NCBI GenBank assembly: GCA_934526125.1
Contig: CAKSZU010000080.1
Coordinates: 1 to 8,570 of the forward strand
Source: an uncultured Faecalibacterium sp.
GTDB taxonomy: Bacteria > Bacillota > Clostridia > Oscillospirales > Ruminococcaceae
Reading direction: 5' to 3'
Length of the DNA: 8,570 nucleotides
Shown here: positions 5,993 through 8,570 of the stretch, piece after piece
How positions within the stretch are numbered: position 1 is the stretch's first letter
Layout of the letters: each line of letters starts with the position of its first letter
Notes under the pieces: generated by a model
The model's input: only the letters and a program-made list of their open reading frames with translations
The model's database searches: none
Told to the model about the DNA's origin: nothing
Made by a program: the position numbers and the translations under genes

Positions 5993-6832
5993 ATGAAAAA
6001 GATTACTCGCCGCAGCTTCCTGGCTGCCGCTGGTCTGACCGCTGCCGCTCTGGCCCTGACTGCCTGCGGCGGTTCTTCCTCCGGCACCGCATCTTCCACC
6101 GCAAGCTCTGCAGCTTCTTCCGAGGCTGCTTCCTCCAGCGCTGCCGCTGGTGAGCTGACCACCGTTGAGGCCGGCAAGCTGACCATGGCCACCAACGCTG
6201 CCTTCCCTCCGTATGAGATGACCACCGATTCCGGTGAGTTCGAGGGCATCGACGTGGAGACCGCACAGGCCATCGCTGACAAGCTGGGCCTGGAGCTGCA
6301 GATCGACGACATGGACTTCGACGCCGCACTGCTGAGTGTGCAGCAGGGTAAGGCCGACATCGTCATGGCCGGCGTTACCGTCACCGACGAGCGTAAGGCC
6401 GTCATGGACTTCTCCGACAGCTATGCTACCGGCATCCAGTCCATCATCGTGCCCGAGGGCTCCGACATTGCTTCTCCCGACGATCTGGCAGGCAAGAAGA
6501 TCGGCACCCAGCGCGGCACCACCGGCTACATCTACTGCTCCGATGATTTCGGTGATGAAAACGTCGTGGCTTACGACGACGGTCTGACCGCTGTGCAGGC
6601 TCTGAACAACGGTCAGGTGGATGCCGTTGTCATCGACAACGCTCCCGCCCAGGAGTTCGTTGCTGCCAACCCCGGCCTGAAGATCCTGGATACCAGCTAC
6701 GCCGAGGAGGATTACGCCATCGGCATGGCAAAGGGTTCCTCTCTGGAGGACGCCATCAACTCCGCTCTGGAAGAGCTGAAGGCTGACGGCACCCTGCAGT
6801 CCATCGTGGACAAGTACATCACCGCTGAATAA
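5993..6832 (+). CDS. Amino acid ABC importer, substrate-binding lipoprotein
   Basis: 279 residues, family 3 solute-binding protein. The signal peptide has a twin-arginine-like TRRSFLAAAG (5-14) and ends in the lipobox LTAC with lipidated Cys25, so the protein should sit on the outer face of the cytoplasmic membrane. A flexible Ser/Ala-rich linker covers about 26-56. The binding domain starts near EAGKLTMATNAAFPPYE (about 58-75). Typical polar amino acid contacts are present: the Arg in TDERKAVMDFS, which in relatives binds the ligand carboxylate, and the Asp in AVVIDNAPA, which in relatives binds the amino group. Ligand identity (for example glutamine, histidine, arginine or cystine) cannot be fixed from sequence. 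It is the first gene of an importer with the permease and ATPase downstream, but is separated from them by a terminator. Confidence 0.93.
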   Translation: MKKITRRSFLAAAGLTAAALALTACGGSSSGTASSTASSAASSEAASSSAAAGELTTVEAGKLTMATNAAFPPYEMTTDSGEFEGIDVETAQAIADKLGLELQIDDMDFDAALLSVQQGKADIVMAGVTVTDERKAVMDFSDSYATGIQSIIVPEGSDIASPDDLAGKKIGTQRGTTGYIYCSDDFGDENVVAYDDGLTAVQALNNGQVDAVVIDNAPAQEFVAANPGLKILDTSYAEEDYAIGMAKGSSLEDAINSALEELKADGTLQSIVDKYITAE

Positions 6833-6853
6833 TCAGCCGTACTTCCGCATCAC

Positions 6854-6889
6854 GGGGAGGCCGCCCCACTGGGGCACCTCCCCTTTTTT
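6854..6889 (+). terminator. Intrinsic terminator between binding-protein gene and permease
   Basis: GGGGAGG (6854-6860) pairs with CCTCCCC (6877-6883), and an inner GCCCC/GGGGC stem (6863-6867, 6871-6875) closes a 3-nt loop. Six T residues follow (6884-6889). Partial read-through would feed the permease and ATPase genes. Confidence 0.88.
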
Positions 6890-6916
6890 GGAAAAACAAG
6901 GTTACAAAATTCTAAC
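6888..6916 (+). promoter_or_regulatory. Possible weak promoter for permease-ATPase genes
   Basis: TTGGAA (6888-6893) and TCTAAC (6911-6916), each 4 of 6 to consensus, have a 17-bp spacer. The -35 overlaps the end of the terminator T-tract. The stretch is AT-rich, so chance matches are likely; read-through of the terminator is an equal explanation for downstream expression. Confidence 0.25.
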
Positions 6917-6939
6917 AAAATCAGAAAGTGAGGATGCGA

Positions 6940-7704
6940 ATGGCTGCACAGTACGAACTGCTCAAAGAGCTGCTCAACAGCGGCACTACGCTCAGCTTCG
7001 GGCAGAATTTTTTCTTCAAGTTTTATCAGGCGTTCATCCTGAAAGACCGCTGGCTCCAGTACATCAACGGCGTAGGCACCACCCTTCTGGTCACTGCCAT
7101 TGCGCTGGCACTGGGCATCGTGCTGGGCAGCGTGGTGGCACTGGTGCGTGTGGCACACGACCAGCAGCGCCCCGGCCGCAGAAACCCGGTGCTGGGCTTC
7201 TTCAATGCGGTGTGTCAGGTGTACACCACCATCATCCGCGGCACGCCCATGATGGTGCAGCTGCTCATCATGAGCATGGTCATCTTTGCCAACAGCCGCA
7301 ACTTTACCATGGTGGGTGCGCTGGCACTGGGCATCAACTCCGGTGCCTATGTGTCCGAGATCATCCGCGGCGGCCTGATGGCCGTTGACCCCGGCCAGAT
7401 GGAGGCCGGACGCAGCCTTGGCCTGAACTACATGACCACCATGGTGGTCATCATCATCCCGCAGGCCATCCGTGCGGTGCTGCCCGCACTGGGCAACGAG
7501 TTCATCATCCTGCTGAAGGATACCTCCCTGATCACGGTCATCGGCGGCAAGGAGCTGCTGTATGCCGCACAGGGCATCATGAACCGCACCTACGAGGCCA
7601 TGTTCCCGCTGCTGGGTGTTGCACTGATCTACCTTGTGCTGGTCATGCTGTTCACCCGTCTGCTGGCAAAGTTTGAGAGGAGGCTTGCTCAAAGTGACCG
7701 ATAA
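6940..7704 (+). CDS. Amino acid ABC importer, permease (HisM/GlnP-type)
   Basis: 254 residues, integral membrane protein of the His/Glu/Gln/Arg/opine permease family. Start ATG 6940 has AGGA (6931-6934) 5 nt upstream; GTG 6928 and ATG 6934 are in frame but overlap that site. About 35 polar residues precede the first helix (around [21 protein letters not shown]). Further marks are the [12 protein letters not shown] motif typical of this family, and the EAA coupling loop reading [22 protein letters not shown] with a following ALGNEFI segment, which docks onto the ATPase. Only one permease gene is visible, so the transporter probably uses a permease homodimer. The last codons overlap the ATPase start by 11 bases, showing coupled translation. 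Confidence 0.93.
   Translation: MAAQYELLKELLNSGTTLSFGQNFFFKFYQAFILKDRWLQYINGVGTTLLVTAIALALGIVLGSVVALVRVAHDQQRPGRRNPVLGFFNAVCQVYTTIIRGTPMMVQLLIMSMVIFANSRNFTMVGALALGINSGAYVSEIIRGGLMAVDPGQMEAGRSLGLNYMTTMVVIIIPQAIRAVLPALGNEFIILLKDTSLITVIGGKELLYAAQGIMNRTYEAMFPLLGVALIYLVLVMLFTRLLAKFERRLAQSDR
7678..7683 (+). promoter_or_regulatory. Ribosome binding site fixing a GTG start for the ATPase
   Basis: AGGAGG inside the permease gene is 10 nt before GTG 7694. The in-frame TTG 7685 is too close to it, and no ATG occurs between the site and the conserved ATPase sequence. Confidence 0.8.
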
Positions 7705-8458
7705 GATTCTGGAAGTCCGCGGCCTGACAAAGACCTACGGCGGCGAAAAAAAGCCGGGCGCAAAGCAGCCCGCCCCCACTCTGGACGTGCTGAAGGGCAT
7801 TGATATTGATATCTACCGCGGCGACGTGGTCTGCCTGATCGGCCCTTCCGGCTGCGGCAAATCCACCTTTCTGCGCTGCCTGAACCGGTTGGAGATTCCC
7901 TCCTCCGGCAGCATCAAATTCGAGGGCACCGAGGTGGACGAGGCGCACATCGACGCTGTGCGCCAGAAGATGGGCATGGTGTTCCAGCACTTCAACCTGT
8001 TCCCCCATCTGACCGTGAAGAAGAACCTTGAGCTGGCCCCCACCCTGCTCAAGCTCAAGGATAAGCAGGCCATTTCCGACAAGGCCGATGAGCTGCTGGC
8101 CCGCGTGGGCCTGTCCGACAAAGCCAACGTCTACCCCAAGAGCCTGTCCGGCGGCCAGCAGCAGCGCATCGCCATTGCCCGTGCCCTTGCCATGGACCCG
8201 GACGTGATCCTGTTCGACGAACCCACCAGCGCACTGGACCCCGAAATGGTGGGCGAAGTCCTTGAACTGATGAAGGAGCTGGCCCACACCGGCATCACCA
8301 TGCTGGTGGTCACCCACGAGATGGGCTTTGCCCGGGAGGTCTCCAACCGCGTTATCTTCATCGACGACGGCAAGATCCAGGAGGACGAGCCCCCGCAGGA
8401 GCTGTTCTCCAACCCGAAGCATCCCAGACTGAAAGCGTTCCTTTCCAAGATGCTGTAA
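7694..8458 (+). CDS. Amino acid ABC importer, ATP-binding protein (GlnQ-type)
   Basis: 254 residues from a GTG start. It powers uptake by hydrolysing ATP on the cytoplasmic side of the permease. All motifs are canonical: A-loop Tyr15, Walker [10 protein letters not shown] (50-58), Q-loop in [13 protein letters not shown], signature LSGGQ (151-155), Walker B LFDE with catalytic Glu176, and switch His208 in VVTHEM. The [10 protein letters not shown] and FLRCLNRLE stretches are characteristic of polar amino acid transporters. Residues about 17-30 ([13 protein letters not shown]) add roughly a dozen residues between the A-loop and the usual VLKGI strand, a minor departure from E. coli-like GlnQ. 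It is the last gene of the operon; 38 bp after its stop an insertion sequence end begins. Confidence 0.95.
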   Translation: MTDKILEVRGLTKTYGGEKKPGAKQPAPTLDVLKGIDIDIYRGDVVCLIGPSGCGKSTFLRCLNRLEIPSSGSIKFEGTEVDEAHIDAVRQKMGMVFQHFNLFPHLTVKKNLELAPTLLKLKDKQAISDKADELLARVGLSDKANVYPKSLSGGQQQRIAIARALAMDPDVILFDEPTSALDPEMVGEVLELMKELAHTGITMLVVTHEMGFAREVSNRVIFIDDGKIQEDEPPQELFSNPKHPRLKAFLSKML

Positions 8459-8473
8459 GGCTTTTTCCAACAA

Positions 8474-8495
8474 CAAAAACGCTCCGCTGTGCAAA
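8474..8495 (+). other. Possible left half of an intrinsic terminator interrupted by an IS
   Basis: An A-run followed by CGCTCCGC and TGTGCAA looks like the ascending arm and loop of a terminator; TGTGCAA also occurs in the loop of the terminator at 4282-4320. The matching GCGGAGCG plus T-run is not present before the IS begins at 8496. The interpretation is an inference. Confidence 0.3.
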
Positions 8496-8502
8496 TGAAC
8501 TG

Positions 8503-8554
8503 CACCCCATTTGTTAGACAGTATGGTATACTGTTTAAGAAATGGGGTGTTTTT
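8503..8554 (+). repeat. Long inverted repeat at the IS end, with T-run
   Basis: CACCCCATTT (8503-8512) pairs with AAATGGGGTG (8540-8549). After one G-G mismatch, TTAG pairs with TTAA (8514-8517, 8535-8538, one G-U), then ACAGTAT (8518-8524) with ATACTGT (8528-8534), closed by GGT. That is about 21 base pairs, followed by TTTTT (8550-8554). It can act as a terminator for the upstream operon and covers the transposase ribosome binding site. Confidence 0.85.
8524..8532 (+). promoter_or_regulatory. Extended -10 promoter inside the IS end
   Basis: TGG followed by TATACT (8527-8532, 5 of 6) forms an extended -10 element. No good -35 lies at the right distance (ACCCCA at 8504-8509). Transcription would start near 8539, downstream of the left arm of the hairpin. 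Confidence 0.4.
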
Positions 8555-8556
8555 GT

Positions 8557-8570
8557 ATGCCAAAGGGACA
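8557..8570 (+). CDS. IS3-family transposase OrfA, first codons only (truncated by window)
   Basis: ATG 8557 opens a frame reading M-P-K-G and then leaves the window. Many IS3-family OrfA proteins in Firmicutes begin MPKG or MAKG, followed by a helix-turn-helix that binds the element ends. GGGGTG (8544-8549) is a usable Shine-Dalgarno 7 nt upstream. The call depends mostly on the IS-end sequence just before it, because four codons alone prove nothing. Confidence 0.45.

Larger units (their letters stand above)
8496..8570 (+). mobile_element. Left end of an IS3-family (IS150-like) insertion sequence, truncated by window
   Basis: Starting at 8496 the sequence TGAACTGCACCCCATTTG, then TTAGAC, closely resembles the left terminal repeat of IS150-group IS3 elements as I recall it: a TG end, a TGCACCCC core and a GTTAGAC block. 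A transposase-like start codon follows 60 bp in. The element continues past the window, so the right end and target duplication cannot be seen. An AAA (8493-8495) directly before the end could be a 3-bp duplication. Confidence 0.65.

Noticed and set aside
6070..6160. Ser/Ala repeat tract as a DNA repeat or slippage site
   Set aside because: The codons vary (tct, tcc, agc, gca, gct), and a Ser/Ala linker after the lipid anchor is normal in Firmicute binding proteins.
8503..8549. Long inverted repeat as a stand-alone MITE or attachment site
   Set aside because: The TG-starting IS150-like end and following MPKG start explain it better as part of a full IS3-family element.
6850..8563. Long minus-strand frames opposite the permease and ATPase
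   Set aside because: Composition is typical antisense shadow (His, Gln, Ala, Gly rich) and both sense genes carry complete family motifs.

Overview
The window looks like chromosomal DNA from a GC-rich, low-oxygen gut Firmicute, most likely Oscillospiraceae/Ruminococcaceae and possibly Faecalibacterium or a close relative. The grounds are strong AGGAGG-type ribosome binding sites, sigma-A promoters in AT-rich gaps between GC-rich genes, intrinsic terminators with T-tracts, a lipoprotein-type solute-binding protein, and an ABC exporter pair typical of Clostridia. The taxon is an inference from style and protein flavour, not from a marker gene.

Layout. (1) 1-2861: two tightly coupled ABC exporter half-transporters, the first cut by the window edge, joined by a TAATG stop/start overlap and closed by a strong terminator (2891-2923). 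The first half carries degenerate ATPase residues and the second a canonical catalytic set, so they should form a heterodimer with one active site. (2) 2955-4280: a promoter and a two-gene operon for a split ThrE-type exporter (YjjP-like and YjjB-like halves, ATGA overlap), ending in a bidirectional terminator (4282-4320). (3) 4333-4953, minus strand: an uncharacterised exported protein with two CxxC pairs, driven by a promoter that matches both consensus hexamers perfectly. (4) 5222-5797: a small nitroreductase-family flavoprotein, transcribed divergently from the exported protein. (5) 5798-8458: a polar amino acid ABC importer in the order binding lipoprotein, permease, ATPase. It has a strong promoter and a structured leader, and a terminator sits between the binding-protein gene and the membrane genes. 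(6) 8496-8570: the left end of an IS3-family (IS150-like) insertion sequence, containing the first codons of a transposase. It lies 38 bp after the ATPase stop.

How the parts work together. The importer genes encode a complete ABC uptake system; the internal terminator is expected to give more binding protein than permease and ATPase. The ThrE-type pair and the ABC heterodimer are both predicted exporters. No wholly new multi-gene system is evident. The most interesting signals are regulatory: a long hairpin at the IS end that could hide the transposase ribosome binding site in read-through mRNA, a possible half-terminator cut by the IS, hairpins placed just upstream of Shine-Dalgarno sequences in several leaders, a perfect-consensus promoter serving an unknown secreted CxxC protein, and a cre-like palindrome upstream of the importer promoter. 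No tRNA, rRNA or CRISPR array was seen.
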